Of a stretch of 64,000 bases of DNA, positions 34,643 through 45,320 are shown one piece after another. The notes below the pieces were generated by a model that ran no database searches, had not been told where the DNA came from, and saw only the letters and a program-made list of their open reading frames with translations. The position numbers were made by a program, and so were the translations under genes. This stretch comes from Allofrancisella frigidaquae. Lineage in GTDB: Bacteria > Pseudomonadota > Gammaproteobacteria > Francisellales > Francisellaceae. The first letter of the stretch is position 1, and each line of letters starts with the position of its first letter. The stretch lies in assembly GCF_012222825.1 (NCBI RefSeq), contig NZ_CP038017.1, positions 1,054,001 through 1,118,000 on the forward strand. Direction: 5' to 3'.

Positions 34643-35878
34643 CTACTCTATAAGCTTATCTGAAACAACTTCTTGAGCTTCACTAAACCCTACACTTTCA
34701 GGGGATATCGGTGTGAATTGCACCGTTCCTGTAGCTGATTTTCTTGCTGATAATCTATAAAATGTATATAAACATAATAATGTACTGAATAAAGCTGTTA
34801 TGATAAAAAAACCAAACGGGCCTACAAAATCCATAATATTAGAAATTATTATAGGTCCAATAACAGAACCAACTCCATATGCAATGGTTATTACGCCTAT
34901 AGCTCCTAAAATTTCATGCTCATCTAAAAAATCACTAGCATGAGATATTGATAAAGGATACACCACAAAAGCACACCCACCAAATAAAAAGACTGCTATA
35001 AAAAATAATAAATGAGTTTTGTAAAATAGACAAATACAAACAGAAGTTATTATAAGCCCCAATGCTACTAATAATATAACTTTTCTACGATCGATCAAAT
35101 CAGATAGCTTACCTATAGGAACTTGTAGTAACATCCCTCCTAAAATAGTCGTCATCATTAAAATTGAAAGCATATTATGCGTAATATCAACTCTAACTAA
35201 AAATATAGGGAGCAAAGTGTATATTGAGCCTAACAATGCACCCCCTATAACACTAGCTGCCATTGCAAGTGGTACTTTTTTTATAATTTTCATAGGGGAA
35301 CAAACCTGCTCTGAATTAGGCACAGGTGCTACTGTTCCTGTAAACGCCATAAGTACAATAGCTATACTACATAGAGATGATATAAAACAATATGCTAGCA
35401 AATTTTCACTAAAATTAAAGTTTATCATTAGCTGAGAAAAAGCTTGTGTACCGTAATATACAAGTAGGTATATTGAAAACACTAACCCTCTATTTTTTTT
35501 ATCAGACGATAAAATACACCAACTTTCTATAATTAGAAATAAAGCTGCTAAAGCATATCCACAAGTGAACCTAAAAAATACCCAAACAAAAATGCCCTTA
35601 AAAATACCAAGTATTAATGTACTTATAGCCATTAATGAAGCAAACAATACAAAAGCTCTAATATAACCTACTCTTGTAATTGTAAACTGAGAAAAATAAG
35701 AACCTGTAGTCATACCAAAAAAATATGCAGCCGATATAATCCCTATTATAAAATTAGATCTTCCAAGAGTATTAAGCTCGATCGAAGAAAAAGTAGTAAA
35801 AAAGCCGTTACCAAAAGATAGTACGCACATTGCTATAATTGGTGTCAAAATTAGAAAAAGTGTTTGCCTAACAGTCAT
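34643..35878 (-). CDS. Major facilitator superfamily transporter, YcaD-like
   Basis: The 411-residue protein has twelve predicted transmembrane segments in two halves joined by a loop at about 185-205. The second-half inter-helix motif GKLSDLIDRRK is the MFS loop pattern (G-x-x-x-D-x-x-x-R-R/K). The N-terminal layout resembles the YcaD/drug-transporter group. The substrate is not identifiable. It is a single gene on the minus strand, 106 bp upstream of eno. Confidence 0.75.
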   Translation of the reverse strand: MTVRQTLFLILTPIIAMCVLSFGNGFFTTFSSIELNTLGRSNFIIGIISAAYFFGMTTGSYFSQFTITRVGYIRAFVLFASLMAISTLILGIFKGIFVWVFFRFTCGYALAALFLIIESWCILSSDKKNRGLVFSIYLLVYYGTQAFSQLMINFNFSENLLAYCFISSLCSIAIVLMAFTGTVAPVPNSEQVCSPMKIIKKVPLAMAASVIGGALLGSIYTLLPIFLVRVDITHNMLSILMMTTILGGMLLQVPIGKLSDLIDRRKVILLVALGLIITSVCICLFYKTHLLFFIAVFLFGGCAFVVYPLSISHASDFLDEHEILGAIGVITIAYGVGSVIGPIIISNIMDFVGPFGFFIITALFSTLLCLYTFYRLSARKSATGTVQFTPISPESVGFSEAQEVVSDKLIE

Positions 35879-36023
35879 TTAAATTAAATATTTTTTGCTT
35901 CTAATTGTAAATTATATAGAATGGTGATTTACAAGTTAAGTTAATTACGCAGATAAAATTTGTTTTTAGCAGGCTATAATAAATAACTTCTAATTTAAGT
36001 AAAGAATTTCTAGAACATATTTA

Positions 36024-36806
36024 TTACCATTTTATTTCCTTAGTTTGCATTTTATTCATTTTCAACCAACTAATATAACCATAAAATGCATTAATTAAAG
36101 TTAAAGACCTAGTAATAACAACAGGAGTCAAAGCTAACGTAATTTCTTTACCTACTAAACCATCTAACCAAATCACAATTGTTAAAATATCTATAATAAG
36201 CCACAGCACCCACTGTTCAGCGTAAGATCTCACCATCAGTAAGAATGCTATTACAGAAACTACTCCCACCACAGAATCAGCTAATAAACCTATATTTTGC
36301 TCAAAAAGTTTGTATAAAATGAAATAGCCATATAAAGACGCACATATCGCGACTATAATTAAAATCGATAAAAACTGTTTTAAAGTCAATCGCCTAGCTT
36401 TTACTGTTGAGCTAGTATGCATATTCTCAGGGTCTGACCAGATGTACCAACCATAAAATTGCATTGGAGTAAAAAACAATATAAATAGCAAAAATTGTCC
36501 ATATACCTGATTCTGTAAAGAAATAATAGCATATAAAAAGCAGCTAACTATACCTATAAAATAGTTTAAGAGTTTACCTTTTGCAACCAATATAAGGTTA
36601 ATTATACTTAACAGTGAATATATAAAGATAATAGCCTCTGCTTGGGTTAAAATACTTGTTATACCTGTTAATAATATACAAACAAATAACCAAGTTATCT
36701 CTTTTTTACTCCAGCCGTCGAAGATATCTTCTTTTTTAAAATCTTTAAAACTAGCCAAGTATGTATATGTCTGAGTATAAAATTTCCTTAAAATTATGCT
36801 TAGCAT
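36024..36806 (-). CDS. pnuC: Nicotinamide riboside transporter
   Basis: PnuC carries nicotinamide riboside across the inner membrane by facilitated diffusion for NAD synthesis. The 260 residues contain seven to eight hydrophobic helices and the family features NLILVAKGK, a W-x-x-W element in FTPMQFYGWYIW, and AEQWVLWLIIDI near the C-terminus. The length is typical. A homologue in this position would help an organism scavenge host NAD precursors. No NAD-type riboswitch is evident in the 95 bp upstream. Confidence 0.88.
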   Translation of the reverse strand: MLSIILRKFYTQTYTYLASFKDFKKEDIFDGWSKKEITWLFVCILLTGITSILTQAEAIIFIYSLLSIINLILVAKGKLLNYFIGIVSCFLYAIISLQNQVYGQFLLFILFFTPMQFYGWYIWSDPENMHTSSTVKARRLTLKQFLSILIIVAICASLYGYFILYKLFEQNIGLLADSVVGVVSVIAFLLMVRSYAEQWVLWLIIDILTIVIWLDGLVGKEITLALTPVVITRSLTLINAFYGYISWLKMNKMQTKEIKW

Positions 36807-36901
36807 TTTAGTTACCTTTTAATTATAAAACAATAGCTATAAAATTGTACAATTAAACAAAATCATTTACCATTAGTTCTATAGCACCATATAATTTTAG
36901 C

Positions 36902-38251
36902 TTAAAAAGTTTTTTCAAAAACTGCTATAGATTCAACATGCATAGTATGAGGAAACATATCCATTACTCCAGCATGTATTAGCTTGTATCCTTTTTGGTT
37001 AACTAAAATCCCAGCATCTCTAGCTAAAGTTGCTGTATCACATGATACATATACTATTTTTTGAACACCAAATTTTTCAATATTTTGGCAAACTTCCAAA
37101 GCTCCAGCTCTTGGTGGATCCAAAAGCATTTTATTATATTCAAAATTACTGAACCACTCTTTACCCTCGAAACTCTCAAATAAGTTAGCAGTATAAAACT
37201 TCACATTAAGAATACCGTTAGTATCTGCTGTCTGTATTGCTCGCTCAACCATAGCCTGTTCACCTTCTACACCTATAACAGATTTAGCATATTGTGATAG
37301 CGGAAAAGTAAAATTGCCTAAACCACAAAATAAATCAATAATTGAATCGTCTTTTGATACGTCCAAAAGAGTTATAGCTCTTCGGATCATTTTTCTGTTT
37401 ATGTCGCTATTTACTTGAGTAAAATCGTTCGGTTCAAAGTTTATTTTTATACCATCAGCTGGTTGATAACTAAGTTGAGTTGGTGTTTGAGATTTTTCTG
37501 GATATAACCTAAATACAGTGTCAGGCCCTTTTGACTGAAGATAAATCCAATAGTTATTTTCGTTACCGAATTTTTTTAATTTTTCAATATCTTCATTAGC
37601 GAATGGTTCTAAATGCCTAAAGATAATAGCTGTCCTATAATCATCTATAGCCACTTCTAGTTGAGCTATTTGCTGATAAATGGATAAACTTTCAACAAAG
37701 CTTGCTATATATGCTATCTTCTCACCCACTACAGGGTTTAGAACTACACATTTATCAATTTCTGCCAAAAATCTGCCATTACGTTCCCTAAAACCAACTA
37801 GGATTTTATTCTTTTTGTTTACGTAACGAACACCTAATCTAGCTTTATTTCGATACCCTTCCGTATTTTCCGTTTGTAAAGGCGGTAAAATACTTTCAGG
37901 AACTACCCCTTGTCCAATATATTTTAGCTGGTTAAATAAGGTATTTTGTTTATGCTCGATTTGAGCTATAGGTGACATATGCTGTAGATTACAGCCTCCA
38001 CAAGTTTCAAAATACTCACATTTAGGAGCGATTCTATCAGGTGATTTTTTAACAAATTCAATCACTCGACCTTCATCAAACTTAGTTTTTGAAAACGTGT
38101 ATTCAAATTTGACTATTTCAGTAGGGAGCGTAAAAGGTATAAAAGTGGTTTTACCATCAACCTTTGCTATACCTCTACCATCATGGCTTAAGGATATAAT
38201 TTCAGCTTCAAAGATACCTTCTTTAAGCTTATTTTTTCTAGATCTTCCCAT
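36902..38251 (-). CDS. rlmD: 23S rRNA (uracil-1939-C5)-methyltransferase
   Basis: RlmD (RumA) methylates U1939 of 23S rRNA. It has an N-terminal TRAM-like domain (about 10-70), a [4Fe-4S] cluster set Cys-x5-Cys-x2-Cys (CEYFETCGGC, about 78-87) with a fourth Cys near residue 165, the SAM site DLFCGLGNFTFPL, and the catalytic region LDPPRAGA followed by YVSCDTATLARD, which holds the nucleophilic Cys. The 449-residue length is right. Confidence 0.93.
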   Translation of the reverse strand: MGRSRKNKLKEGIFEAEIISLSHDGRGIAKVDGKTTFIPFTLPTEIVKFEYTFSKTKFDEGRVIEFVKKSPDRIAPKCEYFETCGGCNLQHMSPIAQIEHKQNTLFNQLKYIGQGVVPESILPPLQTENTEGYRNKARLGVRYVNKKNKILVGFRERNGRFLAEIDKCVVLNPVVGEKIAYIASFVESLSIYQQIAQLEVAIDDYRTAIIFRHLEPFANEDIEKLKKFGNENNYWIYLQSKGPDTVFRLYPEKSQTPTQLSYQPADGIKINFEPNDFTQVNSDINRKMIRRAITLLDVSKDDSIIDLFCGLGNFTFPLSQYAKSVIGVEGEQAMVERAIQTADTNGILNVKFYTANLFESFEGKEWFSNFEYNKMLLDPPRAGALEVCQNIEKFGVQKIVYVSCDTATLARDAGILVNQKGYKLIHAGVMDMFPHTMHVESIAVFEKTF

Positions 38252-38516
38252 TTAGATTTTAATTTAAAAAATTAATTAGAGCAATTTTATGTAATAAATT
38301 TAACAAATACAATCAAAGTTGGGCTTTTAATTATTAATAAAATATCTTGGGTTTAATATAGATAAACTACTATAAAAACTAATTTACTGAATTGATTTGA
38401 TATGTCTCATTATTACTGTTACTTTCGTGAAACCGTGAATTAAGTTTAAAATAACTAAGTATTTTTTTGCAGTGTTTTATAACAATATAGCTACAGTAAA
38501 ATTTTTGAATTTGTCG

Positions 38517-38592
38517 TGGTGGGTGCTGAGGGGTTCGAACCCCCGACCCTCGCCTTGTAAGGGCGATGCTCTCCCAGCTGAGCTAAGCACCC
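38517..38592 (-). tRNA. tRNA-Val (anticodon TAC)
   Basis: The minus strand reads GGGTGCTTAGCTCAGCTGGG at the 5' end and finishes with an encoded CCA. The anticodon stem-loop GCCCTTACAAGGC has anticodon TAC, and the T-arm is GGGGGTTCGAACCCC. Length is 76 bases. It lies between rlmD and rpoZ. tRNA 3' ends are common integration sites, but no integrase or attachment repeat is seen here. Confidence 0.97.
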
Positions 38593-38650
38593 GACAAAAA
38601 CATATTATATATATACTTTATAATAAGTCAATATTTTTTGGCTTATTTAA

Positions 38651-38866
38651 TTATCCAACGATCTCACTTTTTAGTATTTCTTCTGCTGTAAGTTTTGATT
38701 CTGCAATTTCTCTTAATGCTAATACTGTTGCCTTCTCTTTTTTTTCATTTCCTGATTCAGTGTAGCCACTCTTTAAGATATTATTTGCACGCATAGAAGC
38801 TAATACTACTAAATCAAACCTTGTTTCTACTTTATCTAAACAATCTTCTACTGTTACTCTAGCCAT
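38651..38866 (-). CDS. rpoZ: RNA polymerase omega subunit
   Basis: Omega is the small subunit that helps RNA polymerase beta-prime fold. The 71 residues begin MARVTVEDCLDKVETRFDLVVLAS and continue ALREIAESKLT, matching the family. An AAGGAGTA site precedes the start. It lies 28 bp after udk on the same strand. The spoT and gmk genes often linked to it are absent here. Confidence 0.95.
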   Translation of the reverse strand: MARVTVEDCLDKVETRFDLVVLASMRANNILKSGYTESGNEKKEKATVLALREIAESKLTAEEILKSEIVG

Positions 38867-38894
38867 ATTTTATACTCCTTTATTTTAGGACGTT

Positions 38895-39533
38895 TTATTT
38901 TAATAATTGTTTTACCTTGTTGTAAACAATATCTATTACAGTTTTATTTTGTGCCCCATCGGGGATAATTATATCAGCTTTTCGTTTAGAAGGCTCAATA
39001 AACTTTATATGCATAGGTCTAACAGTATCTAAATACTGATTAACAATACAATCAACTGTTCTACCTCTTTCATTTTGGTCTCGTAATAATCGTCTTATAA
39101 AGCATAGATCTGATGGTGTATCCATATATACTTTAAAATCCATCATATTAAGTATCTCTGGATCGTTAAATAGCATAATGCCTTCTAATATTATAACGTT
39201 AACTCCACTTGTTACCCTCTCAGACATACAGCTAACTCGTGAATGAGTATTATAATCATAATATGGAACGTAAATATCTTCACCTTTTATTAATTTTACA
39301 AGATCTTTCTTTAAAAGTGCATGATCAAAAGCATCTGGATGATCGTAGTTAACTTTAGCTGCTTTTTCTTGACCAAGGATTGTGCCCCAATCTTTATAGT
39401 ATCTATCTTCAGAGATAACTGCTACTTTATCAAGATGGTGAGTTTCTAACATCTCAACTACAGCATTCGAAAAAAGGGTTTTCCCAGAACCAGAACCTCC
39501 TACGATACCCATTATAAAAACTTTATTTGACAC
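38895..39533 (-). CDS. udk: Uridine kinase
   Basis: Udk phosphorylates uridine and cytidine in pyrimidine salvage. The P-loop GGSGSGKT is at residues 12-19. The substrate region SEDRYYKDW and YDHPDAFD, then YDYNTHSR and the Walker B-like VIILEGI, follow in order, and RRLLRDQNERGR is the lid. The 212-residue length is typical. It is 16 bp downstream of kdsA and probably in its transcript. Confidence 0.94.
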   Translation of the reverse strand: MSNKVFIMGIVGGSGSGKTLFSNAVVEMLETHHLDKVAVISEDRYYKDWGTILGQEKAAKVNYDHPDAFDHALLKKDLVKLIKGEDIYVPYYDYNTHSRVSCMSERVTSGVNVIILEGIMLFNDPEILNMMDFKVYMDTPSDLCFIRRLLRDQNERGRTVDCIVNQYLDTVRPMHIKFIEPSKRKADIIIPDGAQNKTVIDIVYNKVKQLLK

Positions 39534-39549
39534 TATATCTTACTTCCTT

Positions 39550-40377
39550 TTATAGCTGTATCTTAGGTTGAGATTTTACTAAAAAATCAAGTTCTTTCAA
39601 TAACTTTAAAAACTCTTTTATTTTATACATTGGAAAAGAGTTTGGACCATCACTCTTTGCTTGATCAGGATTAGGATGTGTTTCCATAAATAAACCATCA
39701 ATACCAACTGCAATAGCAGCTTTTGAAAGTACTGGCACAAACTCTCTTTGACCGCCAGAAGAACTACCTTGACCACCTGGAAGTTGAACAGAATGTGTAG
39801 CGTCAAAAACCACTGGACAACCTGTAGACTTCATTATCTCAAGAGAACGCATATCTGAAACTAAATTATTATAACCAAAACTAACACCTCTTTCACAAAC
39901 CATTATGTTTTCATTGCCTGTCGATTTTGCTTTAGCTACTACATGTTGCATATCCCAAGGTGCTAAAAACTGCCCTTTTTTAATATTTACTGGCTTATTT
40001 TGCTTACATACGTCTAATATAAAATTTGTCTGACGACATAAAAAAGCTGGAGTTTGCAAAACATCAACAACTTCTGCAACCTCCGCAAAAGGAGTATCCT
40101 CGTGTACGTCTGTCACAACTGGGACATTATAAACTTTTTTTACTTTAGATAGAATTTCTAGACCCTTATCAACCCCCAAGCCTCTAAAGCTGTCGATAGA
40201 TGAGCGATTAGCTTTATCAAAGGATGACTTATAGACAAAATTAATACCTAACTCTTTTGTTACTTCTGTTAAGTACCCAGCTGTGTCCATAGCCATCTGC
40301 TCGGACTCTATTACACATGGACCAGACATTAAAAAAAATGGTTTGCCATTTCCAACTTCAAAATTAGCAATTTTCAT
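39550..40377 (-). CDS. kdsA: 3-deoxy-D-manno-octulosonate 8-phosphate synthase
   Basis: KdsA condenses phosphoenolpyruvate and arabinose 5-phosphate to Kdo 8-phosphate for lipopolysaccharide. The signatures [13 protein letters not shown]-like [16 protein letters not shown], the substrate-binding QTNFILD and [20 protein letters not shown], and [16 protein letters not shown] are all present. The 275 residues match. There is 43 bp between erpA and kdsA. Confidence 0.96.
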   Translation of the reverse strand: MKIANFEVGNGKPFFLMSGPCVIESEQMAMDTAGYLTEVTKELGINFVYKSSFDKANRSSIDSFRGLGVDKGLEILSKVKKVYNVPVVTDVHEDTPFAEVAEVVDVLQTPAFLCRQTNFILDVCKQNKPVNIKKGQFLAPWDMQHVVAKAKSTGNENIMVCERGVSFGYNNLVSDMRSLEIMKSTGCPVVFDATHSVQLPGGQGSSSGGQREFVPVLSKAAIAVGIDGLFMETHPNPDQAKSDGPNSFPMYKIKEFLKLLKELDFLVKSQPKIQL

Positions 40378-40420
40378 AAAAATTCCAAACTAAGATTTAA
40401 TAAAACATTATGAGTATGTA

Positions 40421-40771
40421 TTATACAGAAAAAGATGAGCCACAACCACACGTAGTTTTCGCATTTGGATTTCTAATAACAAAGTATGCTCCCTCAACGT
40501 CATCCTTGTAGTCAACATCTGCCCCAACTAGATATTGGAAACTCATTGAATCAACTAAAAGTCTAACTCCATTTTTAGTAATAACAATATCGTCTTGCTT
40601 TATCTCATTATCAAATGCAAAAGCATACTGAAAACCAGAGCACCCTCCACCTGTTATATAAACTCTTAAGCTAAGAGAATCATCCCCCTCTTCTTCTATA
40701 AGTTCTTTAACTTTTAGAGAAGCTGCATCTGTAAAATTAATAGGATCAACGCTTTGAACTTCTGTACTCAT
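40421..40771 (-). CDS. erpA: Iron-sulfur cluster insertion protein, A-type carrier
   Basis: ErpA passes Fe-S clusters to apoproteins such as IspG. The 116 residues carry the three cluster-binding cysteines, one in GGGCSGFQY and two in the C-terminal CGCGSSFSV. The [16 protein letters not shown] block is nearly that of E. coli ErpA. It begins 4 bp after pnp ends, so the two are cotranscribed. IscA is the alternative name, but the C-terminus favours ErpA. Confidence 0.9.
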   Translation of the reverse strand: MSTEVQSVDPINFTDAASLKVKELIEEEGDDSLSLRVYITGGGCSGFQYAFAFDNEIKQDDIVITKNGVRLLVDSMSFQYLVGADVDYKDDVEGAYFVIRNPNAKTTCGCGSSFSV

Positions 40772-40775
40772 AAAA

Positions 40776-42857
40776 TTACCTTGCTACTAGAGAAAGTTTA
40801 ACTCTACCATTTCTATCTATGTTTTGGGCTATAACTTCAAGACCTTGACCTTCAACTATAGAGTTTGATTTTACACCGGTTTGTTCGATATCCTGAAAAG
40901 ATAGATAACCATCTTTATCGCCGATTAGATTAACAAACACTCCTGACTCTAAGATTTTAACAACTTTACCTTTATAAACCTGTCCTTCTTCGACCTCTGC
41001 CACAATAGCCTCTATTTCTCTAACTGCCATATCAAGAGAACTTTTATTTTTTGCAAAAACCTTAACTTCACCAGTATCGTTTGTATCAATTTGAGCACCT
41101 GTTCTTTCTATTATTGCTTTTATAGTAGAGCCACCGCGACCAACGATATCTTTTATTTTACTAGGATTAACGTTAAGTATATGAATTTGAGGAGCTGCAG
41201 ATGAAACATCTTCTTTATGTTCTTTAATAACTTCATTCATTATACCTAAAATATGTAATCTACCGACTCTTGCTTGCTCTAAAGCTTGCTCTAAAATCTC
41301 TCTAGAAATACCTTTGATTTTGATATCCATCTGTAAAGCTGTGACACCATATCTAGTACCAGCAACTTTAAAGTCCATATCACCCAAATGGTCCTCATCT
41401 CCCAGAATATCAGATAAAACCGCGTATCTTGAACCATCCTTAATAAGTCCCATCGCAATACCAGCTACAGGCTCAGCTATAGGAACACCTGCATCCATCA
41501 TCGAAAGCGATGAACCACACACAGTCGCCATAGAGCTTGAACCATTTGACTCTAATATTTCAGAGACAACCCTTACAACGTACGGGTAAACATCTTCATT
41601 AGGAAATACGGCATTAGTAGCACGTTTAGCAAGATTAGCATGACCAATTTCGCGGCGTTTTGGTGCCATTCCAACCATTCCACATTCACCAACACTATAC
41701 GGTGGAAAATTATAATGAAGCATGTATCTAGCTTTTTCAACGCCGTCTAAGCTTTCAACCAATTGCGCGTCTCTATCACTGCCTAAAGTTGTAACTACAA
41801 GAGCTTGTGTTTCACCACGAGTAAATAAAGCTGAGCCATGAGCACCTGGTAAAACGCCAATTTTTACGTTTATTGGACGAATTGTTTCTGTACATCTACC
41901 ATCAATTCTTGGTTTACCATCAAGGATATTTGATCTTACTAGATCTTTTTCTATAGAATGAAATGCTTCTATAATTTCTTTTTCAGTATATTCATTGTTA
42001 TCAACATCATTAGAAAAGACATGTTCTAACACATTCTTTCTAATCTCTGCTAATTTAATATTTCTATCTTGCTTAGAAGCTACTATATAAACATTCTTAA
42101 TTTCACCAAAAAAATTAGATTTAATCTGTTCCTTAAGAACCTTATTAATCTGATGAACTGTATATTCTATACGTGGTTTAGAGGCTACTTTTACTAGCTT
42201 GTTAATAGATGAAATTATAGTTCTAAGATGCTTATGTCCATATAGGACTGCTCCTAACATTACACTTTCTGGTAAACTTCTTGCTTCAGACTCCACCATT
42301 AAAATAGCATCATCTGTACCAGAAACTACTAAATCAAGAGCTGATTCTTTTAAATCTTCTTTATTAGGGTTTAGAATATATTTACCATTAATGTAACCCA
42401 CTCTAACACCAGCTATAACATCATCATAAGGTGCTCCAGATATAGCTAAAGAAGCAGACGCTCCAATTAAAGCCAATATATCTGGTGAAAAACTGCCATC
42501 ATAAGAAATAACCGTAGCTACTATCTGAATCTCATTAAAAAAACCATCTGGAAATAATGGTCTAATAGATCTATCAATAAGTCTTGAAATAAGAATCTGC
42601 TCCTCAGGAGGTCTAGCTTCTCTTCTTGTAAATCCTCCAGGAATTTTTCCAGCTGCATACGACTTTTCTAAGTAGTGTACAGAAAGAGGAAAAAAATCAG
42701 CTCCAGCTGCTACAGTTTTTTTGACTGTTGTAGTTACTAGTACAATATTCTTGCCGCAACTAACTACTACAGAACCATCTGCTTGACGAGCCATGCCACC
42801 TGTTTCTAAGGTGATTTTTTTATTTCCTAATTCAAAGACTTCTCTATATATTTTCAC
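40776..42857 (-). CDS. pnp: Polyribonucleotide nucleotidyltransferase
   Basis: PNPase degrades RNA 3'-to-5' with phosphate. The 693 residues contain two RNase PH-like domains (about 1-140 and 310-540, with [23 protein letters not shown] and the active-site region [20 protein letters not shown]), an alpha-helical linker, a KH domain (about 550-615, [12 protein letters not shown]), and a C-terminal S1 domain (about 620-690). The start codon is GTG at 42857, with AAGG about 8 bp upstream. It follows rpsO, the usual rpsO-pnp order, and is probably subject to the same autoregulation as in E. coli. Confidence 0.97.
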   Translation of the reverse strand: MKIYREVFELGNKKITLETGGMARQADGSVVVSCGKNIVLVTTTVKKTVAAGADFFPLSVHYLEKSYAAGKIPGGFTRREARPPEEQILISRLIDRSIRPLFPDGFFNEIQIVATVISYDGSFSPDILALIGASASLAISGAPYDDVIAGVRVGYINGKYILNPNKEDLKESALDLVVSGTDDAILMVESEARSLPESVMLGAVLYGHKHLRTIISSINKLVKVASKPRIEYTVHQINKVLKEQIKSNFFGEIKNVYIVASKQDRNIKLAEIRKNVLEHVFSNDVDNNEYTEKEIIEAFHSIEKDLVRSNILDGKPRIDGRCTETIRPINVKIGVLPGAHGSALFTRGETQALVVTTLGSDRDAQLVESLDGVEKARYMLHYNFPPYSVGECGMVGMAPKRREIGHANLAKRATNAVFPNEDVYPYVVRVVSEILESNGSSSMATVCGSSLSMMDAGVPIAEPVAGIAMGLIKDGSRYAVLSDILGDEDHLGDMDFKVAGTRYGVTALQMDIKIKGISREILEQALEQARVGRLHILGIMNEVIKEHKEDVSSAAPQIHILNVNPSKIKDIVGRGGSTIKAIIERTGAQIDTNDTGEVKVFAKNKSSLDMAVREIEAIVAEVEEGQVYKGKVVKILESGVFVNLIGDKDGYLSFQDIEQTGVKSNSIVEGQGLEVIAQNIDRNGRVKLSLVAR

Positions 42858-42924
42858 AGTTCAACCTTATTTTTTTGATATTTTTTAATATGTGATGAAG
42901 AAATTTTAGATGAATTACCGATTA

Positions 42925-43191
42925 TTATCTACGTAGGTTTAGTTTGTCAATTAAGCTACGGTATCTTTCTACATCTTTATCATGAAGATAGTCTAACAAT
43001 TTACGACGTTGACTAACTAATCTTAAAAGACCTCTTCTTGAGTGGTTATCTTTTTTATGTTTTGCAAAATGACCTTGAAGATCATTAATTCTAGCTGTTA
43101 AAAGTGCTACTTGAACCTCTGGTGAACCTGTATCACCTTCTGTTCTTTGATGTTCTTTTACTATATTTTGCTTATCTTGAGTTGTTAACAT
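42925..43191 (-). CDS. rpsO: 30S ribosomal protein S15
   Basis: S15 binds the central domain of 16S rRNA. The 88-residue protein contains the family signature [35 protein letters not shown]. The start has a CGGAG site. It is transcribed with pnp from the promoter listed upstream. Confidence 0.98.
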   Translation of the reverse strand: MLTTQDKQNIVKEHQRTEGDTGSPEVQVALLTARINDLQGHFAKHKKDNHSRRGLLRLVSQRRKLLDYLHDKDVERYRSLIDKLNLRR

Positions 43192-43262
43192 GATTATTTT
43201 CTCCGTTTGTTTCTAAATTAACATCTAGCAAACCGCACAAAGGAACAGTTTACCAATGGATA

Positions 43263-43290
43263 ATTATATACTATTGGATAATAAAAACAA
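43263..43290 (-). promoter_or_regulatory. Candidate rpsO-pnp promoter
   Basis: On the minus strand TTGTTT (43285-43290) and TATAAT (43263-43268, consensus -10) are 16 bp apart, about 70 bp upstream of rpsO. They lie just past the end of ftsI, so rpsO probably has its own transcript, with a leader long enough for S15 autoregulation. Confidence 0.5.
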
Positions 43291-43294
43291 AGAA

Positions 43295-44989
43295 CTACTT
43301 AGCAATCTTGTCAGGCTTGATACCTAAGATTTGTAAGCTACTTAATGCTATCTTAGCAAATATTGGAGCTGCTACTGCTCCACCACCATAGCTATCACCT
43401 TTTGGATTATCTATGGTAACTGCAATAGCTATCTGAGGATCACTTGCCGGTGCCATACCAATAAAACTTGCCAGATAATTTGCTCCATAAGTTCCTCCAG
43501 AAAGCTTACGTGCTGTACCAGTTTTACCTGCAACATGATAAAGGGGAATCTCTGCTTTTGAACCAGTACCACCAAGATCTTCTACTACAGATTGCATCAT
43601 ACTTATCATTTCTTGCGCAACCTTATCTGAAACTATAGAACTAGTATCTACAACATCCTCAGACCTTCTTTTAAGTATAGTAGGCTTTATATACTCTCCA
43701 TTATTTGCTATTGCTGTTGTTGCTGCTACAAGTTGTAAATCTGTAGCGTTCATACCATAACCAAAAGATAAGGTTGCTAATTGAAAATCTCCCCACTTCT
43801 CTTTAATTGGCACAAAACCATCTCTTTCGCCAGGAAGCTCTATGCCTGTCTTACTTCCAAATCCAAAATTTCTCAAAGAAGGTTCTAATATAGTAGGTTC
43901 TTCTAATCCCAGGATAAGCTTAGAAATACCAACGTTGCTAGATTTCATTAAAATATGTCTTAAGTCAATATCACCATAATCCCTAGAGTCCCTTACTGTG
44001 TTTTTACCTATACGATAATATCCTGGATGGGTATCTACTACAGGCTCCTCAGACGTAACATCAACACCATAAGTAAGAGCTGTTGCTGCAGCAAATGCTT
44101 TCATAACAGAACCAAGCTCATAAACATCTGTAACAGCCCTATTTCTACGACTATCAGGATAGGCATCTGCCATTGTGTTAGGATTATAAGATGGATAGTT
44201 AGCCATTGCTAATATCTCGCCTGTACGAACATCTTCTATAATAACTGAACCGGCATCAGAGTTTGTCTGTATCACTCCCTCTTTTAGGTATTTATAAGCT
44301 ACATATTGCAATCTTGAATCTATACTTAACTGCAAATTATTACCGTTTCTTGATTCTATAAACTTATCCTCAACCTTAGATGCAACCCCACCTTTTAAAT
44401 CTTTCTTATATTCAAAATAACCATTTTCACCTGTAAGAAATTTATTAAATTGAAGCTCTAAGCCTTCTTGACCCTTACCGTCAACGTTTGTAAAACCTAT
44501 AATATGTGCCGCTACTTCTGCTAATGGATAATAACGTTTAAATTCACGTATCACATGGATACCTGTTATGTCTAAATCTTTAATTTGCTGAGAAAGATAT
44601 GGCTGAACTTTCCTTTTTATATATACAAACCCACTCCTGCCTTCCCTAACTTTAACTTGGTTTCTTACCTTATCTTGCTCTTTTTGTGATAAATCCAAAA
44701 TATTCATTATTTTTTGCAACTTTGGATCCGACGATTTTATATAGTAAGGGTCCACCCAAATAGTATCAACTGGGGTGCTTATTGCTAGAGGATTACCATT
44801 TCTATCTAAAATAATACCTCGGTAAGCCTTGATATCTATACCTCTATCGCTACGATTATCACCTTCTTGCTTTAATTTCTGGTGCTGCGCTGTCTCCATA
44901 TACACAAGCTTAAAAAACAAAAATAAAAAGCTAAATATCAAAAGAATTAAAATGACTAAATGCCTTAGTTTATGACGGTAACTACTCAT
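43295..44989 (-). CDS. ftsI: Septal peptidoglycan transpeptidase (penicillin-binding protein 3)
   Basis: FtsI cross-links septal peptidoglycan. It has an N-terminal membrane anchor (about 10-30), a pedestal domain (RGIILDRNG), and the transpeptidase motifs: active-site Ser in S-V-M-K (YELGSVMK), S-S-N, and K-T-G-T. The start at 44989 has GAGGG 5 bp upstream and is preferred over an ATG four codons earlier. The 564-residue length is normal for FtsI. It overlaps ftsL by 8 bp and follows the usual mra order rsmH-ftsL-ftsI, although murE and the rest of the mra cluster are absent and rpsO comes next. Confidence 0.95.
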   Translation of the reverse strand: MSSYRHKLRHLVILILLIFSFLFLFFKLVYMETAQHQKLKQEGDNRSDRGIDIKAYRGIILDRNGNPLAISTPVDTIWVDPYYIKSSDPKLQKIMNILDLSQKEQDKVRNQVKVREGRSGFVYIKRKVQPYLSQQIKDLDITGIHVIREFKRYYPLAEVAAHIIGFTNVDGKGQEGLELQFNKFLTGENGYFEYKKDLKGGVASKVEDKFIESRNGNNLQLSIDSRLQYVAYKYLKEGVIQTNSDAGSVIIEDVRTGEILAMANYPSYNPNTMADAYPDSRRNRAVTDVYELGSVMKAFAAATALTYGVDVTSEEPVVDTHPGYYRIGKNTVRDSRDYGDIDLRHILMKSSNVGISKLILGLEEPTILEPSLRNFGFGSKTGIELPGERDGFVPIKEKWGDFQLATLSFGYGMNATDLQLVAATTAIANNGEYIKPTILKRRSEDVVDTSSIVSDKVAQEMISMMQSVVEDLGGTGSKAEIPLYHVAGKTGTARKLSGGTYGANYLASFIGMAPASDPQIAIAVTIDNPKGDSYGGGAVAAPIFAKIALSSLQILGIKPDKIAK

Positions 44990-45320
44990 CAACACCCTCA
45001 TTTAAAAATTTGATATCGTTTTTTGTTGGCAAAGACATATGTTCTTTTTGTGCAAAATTCTCAACAACCGTGGGTGTAGCTAGAGAACTATACTCTAAAA
45101 CTATTTGGCTCCATTGTTCATCCAATTTTGTTTTTTCTACGATCAATTCTTTTTGTTCATTAAGTTGTATCTTATATTCAAAGCGTAAAACTATCAAACT
45201 AAAAGCTGTAACAAGTAAAAGAAATAAAAGCACGAATGATATAGCAACTGTTTTCCTAAAAAAACTATTTCTAAGAGATTCAAAAAGTCTTATTCTGATT
45301 TGCCGGTTTGTTAGCATCAT
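44982..45320 (-). CDS. ftsL: Cell division protein FtsL
   Basis: This small bitopic divisome protein of 112 residues has a basic N-terminus, one transmembrane helix (about 23-45), and a coiled-coil periplasmic segment. The sequence is weakly conserved, as usual, and the identity rests on position between rsmH and ftsI. It overlaps rsmH by 4 bp (ATGA) and ftsI at its 3' end, so translation is coupled. Confidence 0.85.
   Translation of the reverse strand: MMLTNRQIRIRLFESLRNSFFRKTVAISFVLLFLLLVTAFSLIVLRFEYKIQLNEQKELIVEKTKLDEQWSQIVLEYSSLATPTVVENFAQKEHMSLPTKNDIKFLNEGVDE

Noticed and set aside
36807-36901. Riboswitch upstream of pnuC
   Set aside because: The gap is short and AT-rich, with no recognisable conserved aptamer elements.
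38517-38592. tRNA-Val as an integration site
   Set aside because: No integrase gene and no repeat of the tRNA 3' end was found nearby.
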